Shown here one piece after another: positions 28,815-39,194 of a stretch of DNA of 64,000 nt. The position numbers and the translations under genes were made by a program. The first letter of the stretch is position 1. Every line of letters starts with the position of its first letter. Origin of the DNA: Fibrobacterota bacterium (lineage in GTDB: Bacteria > Fibrobacterota > Fibrobacteria > UBA5070); contig JADKBN010000015.1 of NCBI GenBank assembly GCA_016715065.1, positions 124,001 through 188,000 of the forward strand, read 5' to 3'. A model generated the notes under the pieces. It saw only the letters and a program-made list of their open reading frames with translations. It searched no databases and was not told the origin of the DNA.

Positions 28815-30885
28815 TCAGACCTTGAAGCGACCCAACAACTGCCCCACGGAATCGGCCATCGAGGCCACATGATCGGATGCCTCGCGGACCCGCAAAGCCT
28901 GCGAACGCAGGTCCGCGCTGACGCCGGCCACCTCGCCCATGTTCGCGCTGACGTTTTTTGTTCCATCCACCACGCTGCGCAGGCTGCCGCGCACGGTCCG
29001 CACCCCCGCGACCACCCCGGCCAGGCTGGAGGCGATCTCGCGGTGGCGGAGGATTGTTCTTCCACCGATGCCGCGATCGTGGTTTGCATGTCCGAGGATT
29101 TCTGGATCACCGTGCGGATCTGGGCGATCCGTTCCACCGCTGGGCCGTGGCCTGGCGCATGCGCTCCACGCGCGTGCGGATGTCTTCGGTCGCTTCCGCC
29201 GTGCCCTTGGCCAATTCCTTCACTTCGCCTGCGACCACGGCGAAACCACGACCCGCCTCGCCCGCGCGCGCGGCCTCGATCGTGGCGTTGAGCGCCAACA
29301 ACTTGGTCTGCTCGGAAATTTCCACGATGATCTCGATCACCTGTTCGATCTCTGCCGAAGCGTTCGCGAGTCCGCCCACGAATTGGGCGGCCTGCTCGGC
29401 GGCGGTCAAAGCCTCCATCGCGGTGGAACGCGAGAGACTGGCCCCATGCGCCACCTCGCCGATGCTGGCGTTCATCTGTTCCACCGCCGCCGCGATCCGT
29501 TCCAGATTGGATCCGGACTGTTCGACTTCTCCGAAAGCCGTTTGAGCATCGCGGCTCATCGACAGGGCTTCCTGTCCAACCCTCTCGGCTCGCAGCGAGA
29601 CTCGTTCCGAACTCTTGTCCAACTCCCCCGCCACCACTTGCAGACCGCCGGACGCCGCACCCATCGGGTGGGTACGCTCGATCACATTGGAAACCATGGC
29701 GCGCGTCACCTCGGCGAAGCGATTGAACTCCCCTCCCAACGTGTCCGTTTCCCGCACGCCCGTGTTGGAAACCCTGCGCGTGAGGTCTCCATCGCCTTGC
29801 GCCATTTCCCGCATGAATCCCGCCGTGATGTCCAACGGCCGCAGGAGCTTGGCCACCAACACTCCCAACAGCAACGCGAGAAACCCGACACCTAGAAAGG
29901 TCGCGATCAGGATTTCGCGCCGGGCGCGCAAAACAGGTTGCCGCATCTCCTCGATGGGGAAGACCAATCCCAACGCCCACGGTTGACGGGTTTCCCCCAC
30001 CATCACCGGCGAGTAGCGGATCCAACTCATTTTCCCCGACCCTTTGGCGATCTTCTCCACGGTGGTGAAGTGCCCCGCGGCGATGGAATCCAGCAACGCC
30101 TTCCGGCCAGAATCTGTCATGTCGTCTCCCAGCGGCTTCATCAACTGTTCGGGCTTCGGATGCGCCGCCCGCACCCCTTTGTTCGAGGCCAGGATCGCGT
30201 AGGAGCCCGCCATTGGATGGATCTCCCCTACGGTCTTCTGCAATTGTTCCAGCGGAACATCCAGACCGGCCACTCCCACCACCTCTCCGCCCACGCGGAT
30301 GGGGACCGCCATCGAGACCAGCAGGATCGTGTCCAGGCCTGGACCGTAGCTGTAGCGGTAAGGTTCCACCATGCTCTCGCGATTTCTCAGGAAGGCAGAC
30401 CAATACCATTCGGTGGTCGAGTCGATCGGTGTATCGATCCCCGCCGGATCGATCTGGATGCCGCCCTTGCCATTCTTGAACCAAGTCGCCCCCGGCTTGT
30501 TTCCCGGCGTGCCGATCTTCGCCGAAAAGAATTTCCCCTGCTCCAGATTCACATAGGCAGCGGAAACTCCTTCCTCCCGAGCCAAGGAGCTGACCAGGGA
30601 ATCCAATACCGAGCGTTTTTCCTTGTCCGGCATGGAGGCGATCCCTTCCATCGAGCGCGCCAAGGCCCGGGCGAATCCCAGCTTTCGCTCCAGGACCGCC
30701 GCGACGGAATGCGCCTGGGCCTCCGACTGACTTTGGATCTGGATTTGCAAAGCGGATTCTTGGATGTCGCGCATTTTCATGATGGAAAACGCCGCAGTGA
30801 ATCCAAAGGCCAAAACACCCGCACAGATGGCGGTCACGATCAGGCGATTGCGGATGCTCCCCAGGGTTTCACGGAAAATGGACAC
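28815..30885 (-). pseudogene. Methyl-accepting chemotaxis protein with Cache sensor, two frameshifts
   Basis: Chemoreceptor. TM1 (LIVTAICAGVLAFGFTAAF), a periplasmic dCache-like sensor to about residue 320 (EWYWSAFLRNRESMVEPYRY is typical), TM2 (ILIATFLGVGFLALLLGVLV), HAMP and the signalling hairpin with tip ISEQTKLLALNATIEAARAG. The frame changes near 29150 and again near 29040; restored, the C-terminus runs VERIAQIRTVIQKSSD, then VRGSLRSVVDGTKNVSANMG, to LLGRFKV at the TGA at 28815-28817. The protein would signal to CheA. No che genes are in the window, so it is an orphan receptor. Confidence 0.85.
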
Positions 30886-30957
30886 GGCGCTGCCTCCATA
30901 AAGGTTCTTGCACCGATTCTACGATTCCGCGGGCTTTCGCGAAAGCCTTCCCTGGCT

Positions 30958-31731
30958 TCAGGTTTCGTCGAGCAGGACGGGGACCATCTCCAGGTGGTCG
31001 GCCGAGGCCAGCACGTAACGCACCCCGCGTGCGGTGCCAAAGAGGTCGCGAGAACGGCCACCCGGGGCCTTCTTGAGGTTGTGGAGGTGTCCAAACACAC
31101 ACGTTGTCGCACCCGAGCGTTCCACCAGTTCGGATGCGGGCGATGGTTCTAGGCCAGGACCCAGCGGGGGATAGTGGGTCAGGCAGATGCGGCGCAACCA
31201 AGGGCGATTGGGCAGGGCCTGGACGCAACGCTCCAGCCGGGCGATTTCGCGCTGGAAGATCTTCTCGTTGCGTTGGTCCTCTTCGGGCGTGCGCTTGTCC
31301 GGACGCTTGTCGGTGGATTGGTTCCATGCCACCAGAGCATCGCAATCGATCTGGCGCGTTTCCCAAAGCCGAGTCCCGAACACCAACCAGGACCCGACTT
31401 CCACATGGTCGCCGGAAATGGCCTTCACCGAGGGCGGAAGCTCGGCGCGAACCTGCGAGAGGGTGTTCCACCAGCGCTCGTGGTTGCCATCCAACAAAAC
31501 CTTCGTGCCCGGCAGGCGGTGCAGGAATTCCAGGTCGGTCAGGGCATCTTCCAGCCGACTGGCCCACGAGATATCGCCCGGCAGGACCACCACGTCTTCC
31601 GGCGAAACCAGTCGGCTCCAGTTCTCGCGGATGCGATCCGGGTGGTCTCGCCACACCTCCCCGAAAACGTGCATGACTTTTTGCGGAGTGGCCAGGGTCA
31701 GGTGTGGATCGGAGAGAGCCCAGAGCTTCAT
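30958..31731 (-). CDS. Metallophosphoesterase
   Basis: 257 residues, calcineurin-like. Two-metal motifs are all visible: D-x-H (SDPH, 8-10), GD (PGDISW, 52-53), GNHE (82-85), a later His (THYPPL) and GHLH (214-217). The insertion of charged residues at about 140-165 is unusual but common in cyanobacterial and Bacteroidetes members. Substrate unknown. It is divergent from the repeat-rich envelope protein, with an 80-bp spacer. Confidence 0.85.
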   Translation of the reverse strand: MKLWALSDPHLTLATPQKVMHVFGEVWRDHPDRIRENWSRLVSPEDVVVLPGDISWASRLEDALTDLEFLHRLPGTKVLLDGNHERWWNTLSQVRAELPPSVKAISGDHVEVGSWLVFGTRLWETRQIDCDALVAWNQSTDKRPDKRTPEEDQRNEKIFQREIARLERCVQALPNRPWLRRICLTHYPPLGPGLEPSPASELVERSGATTCVFGHLHNLKKAPGGRSRDLFGTARGVRYVLASADHLEMVPVLLDET

Positions 31732-31811
31732 GGAAAATGAATAGTAGCCAGGGCTCGACAGAAGGAGGTTGGAGAAGGTATGCTGGGATCGACAATGGGA
31801 GACAAACAACC

Positions 31812-34178
31812 ATGAGATCTCCGAGAACACTCCTCGCGATCGCCACTGTGGCGGCGCTCCTGGCGCCTGTGCTGATCGTCGCTGCCACGCCCACCGCAAA
31901 GCCGGGGGCGAAGTCCGCAGTGAAGAAGAAACCAACCAAACTGACGCCTGCGCAAAAGCTCGCCGATTCGTTGCGGATCGTCGATTCCTTGCGCATGGAA
32001 GTCGCCAAAGCGGAGACCGCGCGCGCGGATTCGCTTCACAAGCTTGCCGTGCAGGCGCGAATGGATTCCCTCCATCGTGCAGATTCCTTGCGACGTGCGG
32101 ATTCCCTCGCCTTGGCCGAGCGGACTTGGTTTGTCGCGAAGGTTCGCGACCAGAGCCAGTCCCCTCTACTGGCTCAGGCGTTGGAAGCAAAGCTGGGCAT
32201 GGAGCTGGAACGCACAGGCCGCGCGAAGCGAGCGAGCATGGCCGATCCCGCCACGAATTTCGAGGCCACTTGGACCGCGGCGAAAGCTTCGGGGGCAAGC
32301 AAGTTCCTCTACACCACCCTGCAGGTGAAATCAGACGGCTTGCGGGAAGCCTCCTCCTGGGTGTTCGATCTGGCCTCGCGCCAGAAGATCGATTCCACCC
32401 GAGGCATCTTCCGAGCCGACCAACCCCTTTCGTTGCGTCGCCTCACCCGCCAGTTCGTGCGCGCTTTCCGCCCATCCCCTTCCGATTCCATCTGCATCGC
32501 GGACTCTTCCAGGCAATCCAACATCACTTGGGGAGTCGCGCCGGTTTTTGCCAGAGGTGCGGACACCGCGCTGGCCCAGTCAATCAACGACTCCCTCGTG
32601 GCGGGCCTCCGACATGGCGCATGGGCGACTTGGGCACCGTTTGAATACCGCACGGAATGTGTCGGCAAGCGTTGCCTGGATTCTTCCGCCTCCGCATGGG
32701 GAGCCCAGCGCGTGATCCACAGCAACCTGACCCGACTTGCCGATTCCAGCTTGGCCCTGGAGCTATTGCTCGTGCGGGCATCCGACGACAGCGTATTGGA
32801 TTCCACCCGTGTATTGGATCGATCCCCCCGCCGGCTGGCCCAACGCGCCATGGCCGCGCTCCTGGCTCCCGCCTCGACTTGTCGTGAAAAGTGCCGGTCG
32901 GAAGTCCGCAGCACCTGGGTGGCCATGTTCCGGCCAGACAGTGTCCAAGCGGCCAATCTCCCGCTGCTTTCGCGGTCGGTGCAGGAAGAATTCGGCAAAA
33001 GACTGGATAGACAATTTTTGACTATCCCTTGGGGTCGTCGCGCGGACTCCACCGCGCGGGCGTTGATGGCCGACAAAAAACTCGAGGTGGGGGTCACCGG
33101 ATCGGACTCCGCTTGGGTGTTCAACTACACCATCACCGATTTCAAGACCGCCAAGCAGAGCCGCTCGATGCTCCGTCGCGGTGGTCCGCGCGAGCGGGTG
33201 TTCCGCTGGGCGGCCCGCCGTCTGGCAGGCCTGGACACCCTGAGCTCCTGCCCCGGCGAGTGCCTTCTGGATTCGCTGGAAGAAACCAACGCGACCTGGG
33301 CCTTGGTACCTTCGATTCATCAGGACCCGGCCCATGGTCCGCTCCTGGCAGAAGGCCTGGTCGAACGTTTTCTGGCCCGGAAAAACCAGGGACGGCTTCT
33401 GTCCCTCCCCGACACGCTCCCCTGCGAGGGCCTGCCTTGCTTGGATTCCGTGGCCTCGGCCCGCTCCATCCAACGGCTCCTCCATCCCACCATGGTGCAT
33501 CAAGCCAAGGATTCCTCCTGGCTGGCCAGCTTGTGGGTACGCGATGCCAGAGGCGGAGTCTTTACGGATTCCCTCCAGCTGACCGACACCGGCGCGCCAT
33601 TGGCGGCCGCTTCACGGATGGCCGAATCGATCTGGGAGCGACTGACACCACGCATCCGATGCGATTCCTGCCAATCCCGGGATACGCTGGAATCGGCGAT
33701 CTTTTTCGCCTTGCCCCGCTGGAGCGGCGGAGTCGACACCTTCTCCCGCGCCTACCGGGACGTGTTCGCGGAAGTCGCCAAGTCAGCGGTTGAATACCAA
33801 GTTCTCATGCCACGGCGATTTGATTCCTTGCGATCGGGTGCTTGTGATTCCTTGTGCCTGGAAGAACTCCGCTGCCGCACCGGGGCGAGCTTCCTGGTCC
33901 AATCGGAAGTGGAACAGCGCAAGGATGGCTGGACCGTTCGCGCGCACATCCTGGATCTGACCACCTGGAAAATCGCAGCCAGCTTCGAGTCACGCGACCG
34001 ACTGCCTCCGACCCCCAAGCGGATTCGCGAAATCGCGCCGTGGGCGGCCAGGCAACTGTTTGGCAAGGAAGCCACGGCCGTCGCGCCTGTGCAGCCGGAA
34101 AAGAAGCCCTGGGGCAAGATCCTGGCGTTGTTCATTCCTGCCGCGATCGGGACCGGTTCCATGATCATGCACTGGTAG
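31812..34178 (+). CDS. Envelope protein with five tandem ~135-residue repeats
   Basis: 788 residues. A signal peptide (AIATVAALLAPVLIVAA) is followed by a Lys/Pro linker and a charged coiled coil rich in ADSLR/RADSL. Five repeats follow, each starting with an aromatic step: WFVAKVRDQS, ITWGVAPVFA, STWVAMFRPD, ATWALVPSIH and IFFALPRWSG. Repeats 2, 4 and 5 contain a closely spaced Cys pair before a 'CLD' or 'CLEEL' (for example CVGKRCLD and CEGLPCLD), the plan of TolB-N/CsgG-like units that recur in envelope proteins. A C-terminal helix (ILALFIPAAIGTGSMIM) may anchor it. The alternating Cys use suggests it folds as pairs of repeats. The function is unknown. Confidence 0.6.
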   Translation: MRSPRTLLAIATVAALLAPVLIVAATPTAKPGAKSAVKKKPTKLTPAQKLADSLRIVDSLRMEVAKAETARADSLHKLAVQARMDSLHRADSLRRADSLALAERTWFVAKVRDQSQSPLLAQALEAKLGMELERTGRAKRASMADPATNFEATWTAAKASGASKFLYTTLQVKSDGLREASSWVFDLASRQKIDSTRGIFRADQPLSLRRLTRQFVRAFRPSPSDSICIADSSRQSNITWGVAPVFARGADTALAQSINDSLVAGLRHGAWATWAPFEYRTECVGKRCLDSSASAWGAQRVIHSNLTRLADSSLALELLLVRASDDSVLDSTRVLDRSPRRLAQRAMAALLAPASTCREKCRSEVRSTWVAMFRPDSVQAANLPLLSRSVQEEFGKRLDRQFLTIPWGRRADSTARALMADKKLEVGVTGSDSAWVFNYTITDFKTAKQSRSMLRRGGPRERVFRWAARRLAGLDTLSSCPGECLLDSLEETNATWALVPSIHQDPAHGPLLAEGLVERFLARKNQGRLLSLPDTLPCEGLPCLDSVASARSIQRLLHPTMVHQAKDSSWLASLWVRDARGGVFTDSLQLTDTGAPLAAASRMAESIWERLTPRIRCDSCQSRDTLESAIFFALPRWSGGVDTFSRAYRDVFAEVAKSAVEYQVLMPRRFDSLRSGACDSLCLEELRCRTGASFLVQSEVEQRKDGWTVRAHILDLTTWKIAASFESRDRLPPTPKRIREIAPWAARQLFGKEATAVAPVQPEKKPWGKILALFIPAAIGTGSMIMHW

Positions 34179-34196
34179 CGAACAGGCGAAGGCCGC

Positions 34197-34961
34197 TCAG
34201 TCGGTGAGATCTACCTGACCCCGTTCCGCCTTGGTGGTCTTGCGACCACAAAACCAAGCTGCTGCGGAAGTGGTCAGGGCAGAAACAAGCACCAGGTATC
34301 TCACCTCCGTCACCCGAACAAAGATCCGACTCGCTCCACCCAAGCCAGAAAGGCTCGGATCGTCCAGCCACGCCAAGTACAGAAACACCGGCGCGAAAAA
34401 CATGCTGACGATCAAGGCCCACTGCCAAGATAGGAGCAGGGAAATACGTCGTCCCGAACGGCGATAGCTCCATACCAGCCATCCCAGCAACACCACTGCA
34501 CCAAAAAACGAGCTGCCAAGCCATGCCAGCTGTCCCACCGAATAGGCTTCGTGGCGCAGCACGAAGACAACCTTGTCGAAGACGGGATGATGGGCCTGGA
34601 CCCTGGAGCCTTCGTGTGTGAGCTGGTCCCAAAGGATGTGGCTGCCAGCTCCCAAAACGGACCCGAGATAGGCCCACCCCCAACGGAAACCGCGGCGTGC
34701 ATCCGGTCCAGGCATCCCTGGCAATCGCAGAATTCGGGGTAGAAACAGTCGATGGAACAACCAGGCGAACCCGAGCGCCATCGGGGGACAGAGAACAATC
34801 CCCCACCTGCCGTGAGTGAGCGCGCGATCAAGGATTCCTGGACCCAGAACCCAAAAATCCGGAGACATCGCTCCAAGAAACAAGGACGTTTTCCAGCCTC
34901 CTGCTCGCACTCGGCCAAAAAGAGGAATGACAAGGGCTGGATGGCTCAATGTGAACGGCAT
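34197..34961 (-). CDS. DUF4184 family membrane protein
   Basis: 254 residues starting MPFTLSHPALVIPLFGR, the diagnostic opening of DUF4184, followed by SLFLGAMSPDFW and several transmembrane helices. Conserved His and Asp residues (SHPA, SPDFW, HILWDQLTHEG) suggest a metal-dependent membrane hydrolase-like fold, as in distant YdjM/LexA-regulated hydrolases, but the activity is not known. It lies 12 bp downstream of a cysteine desulfurase. Confidence 0.85.
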   Translation of the reverse strand: MPFTLSHPALVIPLFGRVRAGGWKTSLFLGAMSPDFWVLGPGILDRALTHGRWGIVLCPPMALGFAWLFHRLFLPRILRLPGMPGPDARRGFRWGWAYLGSVLGAGSHILWDQLTHEGSRVQAHHPVFDKVVFVLRHEAYSVGQLAWLGSSFFGAVVLLGWLVWSYRRSGRRISLLLSWQWALIVSMFFAPVFLYLAWLDDPSLSGLGGASRIFVRVTEVRYLVLVSALTTSAAAWFCGRKTTKAERGQVDLTD

Positions 34962-34973
34962 GGTTTGGTCAAA

Positions 34974-36122
34974 CTACTTGGTTTTTCCATCCATGATCGA
35001 GCGTACCCGGTCGATTTCCTCCCTAAAAACTCTCCCAAAGTCGGCTAGCTGTGCGGGCGTGGTGGACCAGCCGAAGGAAATTCGGATCGCGCAGTGGGCA
35101 AGGTGTTCAGGGATGCCCATGGCCAAAAGCACCGACGAAGGATCGGGGGAACCGGTGGAGCAGGCAGACCCCGAGGCGATCGCGAATCCGCGTTCATCCA
35201 TGCGCGCAAGCAAGGCGGAGCTATCCGCCCCCTCCACCACAATACACAGCGTATTGGGCAATCGCCGGGCGGTACCGGAAACCACCCGCACTCCCGATAC
35301 ATCGTGCAACAGGCTTGCCTGCAACTCATCTCGATGCTGGGGGTCCATGAACCCGTGGGTACCGGATCGATCGATGGCGGCGGCCAACGAAGCCGCAGCG
35401 GCCACATCCACGGTCCCGCCCCGTCGTGCACGCTGCTGATTCCCCCCTTGCATCCAACGCGACCAGGGTGCGCCCGTGCGCACCCGCAACGCTCCCATCC
35501 CTTTGGTGGCCTGGAATTTGTGTCCGGAAAGCGAAACGAAATCGGCGGGAACCGCCTGAAGGTCCACCTCGATCTTCCCAAAACACTGGACCGCATCCAG
35601 GTGAAGAGGGATCTTCGCTTCCCGCAAAACCACCGCCAACCCCGCGGCGTCCGAGATCGCGCCGGTCTCGTTGTTGGCCCAGATCAGGCTCGCCATGGCT
35701 GTGGGTGCCTCCCGGCAGGCGCGAACCACCTCTTGGACGTCCCAGGTTCCATCTGCCCGCAAGGGAACGCGCACCACCTCCCAGCCTCTGGCCTGAAGTT
35801 GGTCCAAAACCCCGTTCGTGCAGGCATGTTCGCCCTGGCTGGAAACGATGCGTCCACCGCTCGGTCGCGCATCCAAGCATCCGAAGATGGCCGCATGCAC
35901 GCTCTCGGTCCCGCCGGAGGTCAAAATCCATTCCCCCGCTCGGCTGCGGGTCCATCGAGCCAGACCATCGCGGGTGCGATCGAACAGGGCAGCAGCTTCA
36001 CGGCCCTCCTGATGGAGGGATGAGGCGTTTCCCCAGTGGTTTCGGCTCGCTTCGGAAAACGCCTCCACCGCCTCCCGACAGGGGGGAGTGGTGGCATTCC
36101 AATCCAGATACACGCGTTCCAT
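34974..36122 (-). CDS. Cysteine desulfurase (class V aminotransferase)
   Basis: 382 residues from the ATG at 36122 (upstream Met codons lack conservation). PLP lysine in SLSGHKFQATKG, substrate loop Cys in ASGSACSTGS, and His in SQGEHACTN. It mobilises sulfur from cysteine for iron-sulfur clusters or thiolation. The Cys loop is the longer IscS/NifS type rather than SufS. No iscU or sufB neighbours are present. It is divergent from purL with an 81-bp gap. Confidence 0.85.
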   Translation of the reverse strand: MERVYLDWNATTPPCREAVEAFSEASRNHWGNASSLHQEGREAAALFDRTRDGLARWTRSRAGEWILTSGGTESVHAAIFGCLDARPSGGRIVSSQGEHACTNGVLDQLQARGWEVVRVPLRADGTWDVQEVVRACREAPTAMASLIWANNETGAISDAAGLAVVLREAKIPLHLDAVQCFGKIEVDLQAVPADFVSLSGHKFQATKGMGALRVRTGAPWSRWMQGGNQQRARRGGTVDVAAAASLAAAIDRSGTHGFMDPQHRDELQASLLHDVSGVRVVSGTARRLPNTLCIVVEGADSSALLARMDERGFAIASGSACSTGSPDPSSVLLAMGIPEHLAHCAIRISFGWSTTPAQLADFGRVFREEIDRVRSIMDGKTK

Positions 36123-36203
36123 GGTCAGATGCCTACTGAGGTAGATATCGGTCCACCGTCCGTCGAACCAGAACGGCCGCGATGGGCTACCTTTGTGCGT
36201 TCC

Positions 36204-39194
36204 ATGAGCCTCCATCGCATCGAAGTCGCCGTCCGTCCCGACCTTCGGGATTCCCTAGCCTCCCGCCTTGTCCTGCAATTGTCGGAAGACGTCGGGATTC
36301 CCGTCGCCGCCCTGAAAACATTGCGGGTCTACACCCTGGAGGGCGAATTTTCCTCGCCGGAACTCCAGCGGGCGGGAAGCAAGTTGTTCACGGATCCCAT
36401 CTCGGAGATCTGGGCGCTGGACGCACCGCTGGCAGAGCAAGTTCTGCCTGGATTCGATCACCTCTTCGAAATCGGTTTCCGCCCCGGTGTCACGGACAAC
36501 GTCGGGCACACCGCCAGCGAAGGTCTCTCGGAGCTCCTGAATCGCGCGGCGGGCGCTCAGAAGGTGTACGGAACCCTGCAGGTCCTGGTCCAGGGGATCA
36601 CCGATTCCCAGGTAGATGCAGTGGCCAATTCCCTGCACAACACCCTGATCGAAGACTGCCTGCACCTTTCCCGCACGGAGTGGAACCAGGGCGCGCGCGC
36701 GGAATCGAAGTCGCGTTCGGTGCGCGGCAACCACCTGCCTCGGGTGGAAAGCGTGCCCCTTCCCGACGACGACGACACCCTCCTGGCCCTGTCGCGCGAG
36801 CGCACGCTTGCCCTGACCCTGGAAGAAATGCGCGCGATCCGCGACCACTTCGAGCAGGAGCACGTGCGCGCCTACCGCGCCGGACTGGGATTGCCACCCG
36901 ACCCGATGGACATCGAGGTGGAGGTGATCGCCCAGACCTGGAGCGAGCACTGCAAACACAAGATCTTCAACGCCCGCATCGTTTATGAAGAAGACGGCAC
37001 CACCCGCGAGGTGGTGAGCTTGTTCAAGACCTGCGTGCGCGCCACCACCATGGAGCTGATGCCCAATCGGCCCGACCTGATTTCGGTGTTCACCGACAAC
37101 GCCGGGGTGTTCCGCTTCGACGACGACCACTTCGTGACCATCAAAGCGGAAACCCACAACAGCCCGTCGGCCCTGGATCCGTACGGCGGCGCCATGACAG
37201 GAATTGTCGGAGTCAACCGCGACATCCTGGGCACCGGCAAGGGCTGCCGGCCCATCTTCAACACCGACGTGTTCTGCTTCGCCCCGCCCGACTGGTCCAA
37301 GCCTCTCCCTCCACGTCTGATGCACCCCAAGCGCTTGCTGCGCGGCGTGCACCGCGGAGTGAAGGACGGCGGCAACGAATCGGGCATTCCCACCGTCAAC
37401 GGCTCCATCGTGTTCCATGAACGCTTCCTGGGCAAACCCCTGGTGTTCTGCGGCACGGGTGGCCTCATGCCCGCCACGCTCCCCAACCCCGATGGCGTGA
37501 TGGAAAATTCCGCCGACAAGATTGTGAAAGCGGGCGATCGCATCGTGATGGTGGGCGGACGCATCGGCAAGGACGGCATCCACGGCGCGACCTTCAGCTC
37601 CGAAGCCCTGACGGAAGCCTCTCCCGTTTCCGCCGTGCAGATCGGCGATCCCATCACGCAAAAGAAGATGGTGGATTTCATTCTGGAGGCCCGCGACCTG
37701 GGTCTGTACAGCGCCCTGACCGACAACGGCGCAGGCGGCCTGTCCTCTTCCGTGGGCGAAATGGCCAAGGATTGCGGCGGCGCGTGCGTGGACCTGGAGA
37801 AGGCTCCCCTGAAGTACGCCGGACTGGACCCTTGGGAGATCTTCGTATCGGAAGCCCAGGAGCGCATGACCGTGGCCGTGCCGCCTTCCAAGCTGGAAGA
37901 GTTCCTGGCGCTTTCCAAATTGCGCGGCGTCGAAAGCTCCGACATCGGTGCCTTCGACGATTCGGGCGTTCTCACCCTACGCTTTCGGCGCAAGGTGATC
38001 GGCGCGCTGGACATGCACTTTTTGCACGACGGCTTGCCGGAACTTGTCATCTCCGCGCGCTGGAAGACCCCTGTCCACCCGGAACCCGCGATCACCCAGC
38101 TGGGACGCGACGCGGGATCGGATCTGTTGTCCCTGCTGGCCTCCTGGAACATCTGCTCCAAGGAACCGTGGGTGCGCCAGTACGACCACGAGGTCCAAGG
38201 TCGATCCGTGGTCAAGCCGTTCTCCGGCGCCAAGGACGACGGCCCCACCGACGCCGCCGTGATCCAACCGGTGGGAGGATCTTCCAAGGGATTGGTCATT
38301 TCCAACGGTCTGGCGCCGCGCTACTCCGACATCGACGCCACCGCCATGACGGAGGCGTCCATCGACGAGGCCGTGCGAAACCTGGTGGCCTCCGGAGCGG
38401 ATCCGTCGACCATCGTGGGCCTGGACAATTTCTGCTGGCCCGACCCGGTGGAAAGCCCGTCCAACCCCGACGGCGCCTACAAGGCCGCCCAGCTGGTGCG
38501 TTCCAACGAGGCGCTGCGGCGCGTTTGCGTGGCCTACGGGATCCCGTTGGTGTCGGGCAAGGATTCCATGAAAAACGACTACGGCGCGGGTGCCGAGCGG
38601 ATTTCGGTGCCGCCCACCCTTCTGGTCACGGCCCTGGCCACGATGCCGGACGTGTCAAAAGCCGTCACCATCGACGCCAAGGAAGCGGGAGATCTGGTGT
38701 ACGTGGTGGGAACCACCCGCGACGAATGCGGAGCTTCGGAATGGCTCGCGCTCCACGGATTCGTGGGAAATTCCGTGCCCCGCCTGCACGACACGGACCT
38801 GACCATGTCCAGCTACCGTGCCCTGCACGCGGCCATGCAGATTGGATTGGTCCGCTCCGCGCACGACTGCTCCGATGGCGGCCTGGGCGTGGCCTTGGCG
38901 GAGACCGCCATGGCCGGCCGGCTGGGAATGAAGGTGGACCTGGCCCGCGTGCCGCGCGATGGCGTGGAGGACCCTCGCCGGATCCTTTGGAGCGAATCGT
39001 TGGGCCGCATCGTGGTCACCGTCCGCAAGGGCCAGACCAGTTCGTTCGAGAAGCTCATGCGCCCCAACGCCTTCGAGCGCATCGGCGAAATCACCGCCGA
39101 CTGCCGCTTGGAATTCACCAAGGGCGCGGATCCCGTATTGTCGGTTTCTGTCGACGATTGCGTAGCCGCCTGGAAACGGCCGTTCCAAGCCTGA
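36204..39194 (+). CDS. purL: FGAM synthase PurL with fused PurS-like N-terminus, no glutaminase
   Basis: 996 residues from the ATG at 36204. It makes formylglycinamidine ribonucleotide from FGAR and ammonia with ATP. The N-terminal ~160 residues contain two PurS-like halves (EVAVRPDLRDSLASRL and FEIGFRPGVTDN). AIRS-type domains follow, with TWSEHCKHKIFNARI, KAETHNSPSALDPYGGA and DNGAGGLSSSVGEMA. The protein stops after the last AIRS domain; the usual proteobacterial C-terminal glutaminase is absent and is supplied by a separate purQ at 42286-43080. This mixed plan (PurS fused, PurQ free) is rarer than either the all-fused or all-separate forms. It is intact. Confidence 0.9.
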   Translation: MSLHRIEVAVRPDLRDSLASRLVLQLSEDVGIPVAALKTLRVYTLEGEFSSPELQRAGSKLFTDPISEIWALDAPLAEQVLPGFDHLFEIGFRPGVTDNVGHTASEGLSELLNRAAGAQKVYGTLQVLVQGITDSQVDAVANSLHNTLIEDCLHLSRTEWNQGARAESKSRSVRGNHLPRVESVPLPDDDDTLLALSRERTLALTLEEMRAIRDHFEQEHVRAYRAGLGLPPDPMDIEVEVIAQTWSEHCKHKIFNARIVYEEDGTTREVVSLFKTCVRATTMELMPNRPDLISVFTDNAGVFRFDDDHFVTIKAETHNSPSALDPYGGAMTGIVGVNRDILGTGKGCRPIFNTDVFCFAPPDWSKPLPPRLMHPKRLLRGVHRGVKDGGNESGIPTVNGSIVFHERFLGKPLVFCGTGGLMPATLPNPDGVMENSADKIVKAGDRIVMVGGRIGKDGIHGATFSSEALTEASPVSAVQIGDPITQKKMVDFILEARDLGLYSALTDNGAGGLSSSVGEMAKDCGGACVDLEKAPLKYAGLDPWEIFVSEAQERMTVAVPPSKLEEFLALSKLRGVESSDIGAFDDSGVLTLRFRRKVIGALDMHFLHDGLPELVISARWKTPVHPEPAITQLGRDAGSDLLSLLASWNICSKEPWVRQYDHEVQGRSVVKPFSGAKDDGPTDAAVIQPVGGSSKGLVISNGLAPRYSDIDATAMTEASIDEAVRNLVASGADPSTIVGLDNFCWPDPVESPSNPDGAYKAAQLVRSNEALRRVCVAYGIPLVSGKDSMKNDYGAGAERISVPPTLLVTALATMPDVSKAVTIDAKEAGDLVYVVGTTRDECGASEWLALHGFVGNSVPRLHDTDLTMSSYRALHAAMQIGLVRSAHDCSDGGLGVALAETAMAGRLGMKVDLARVPRDGVEDPRRILWSESLGRIVVTVRKGQTSSFEKLMRPNAFERIGEITADCRLEFTKGADPVLSVSVDDCVAAWKRPFQA

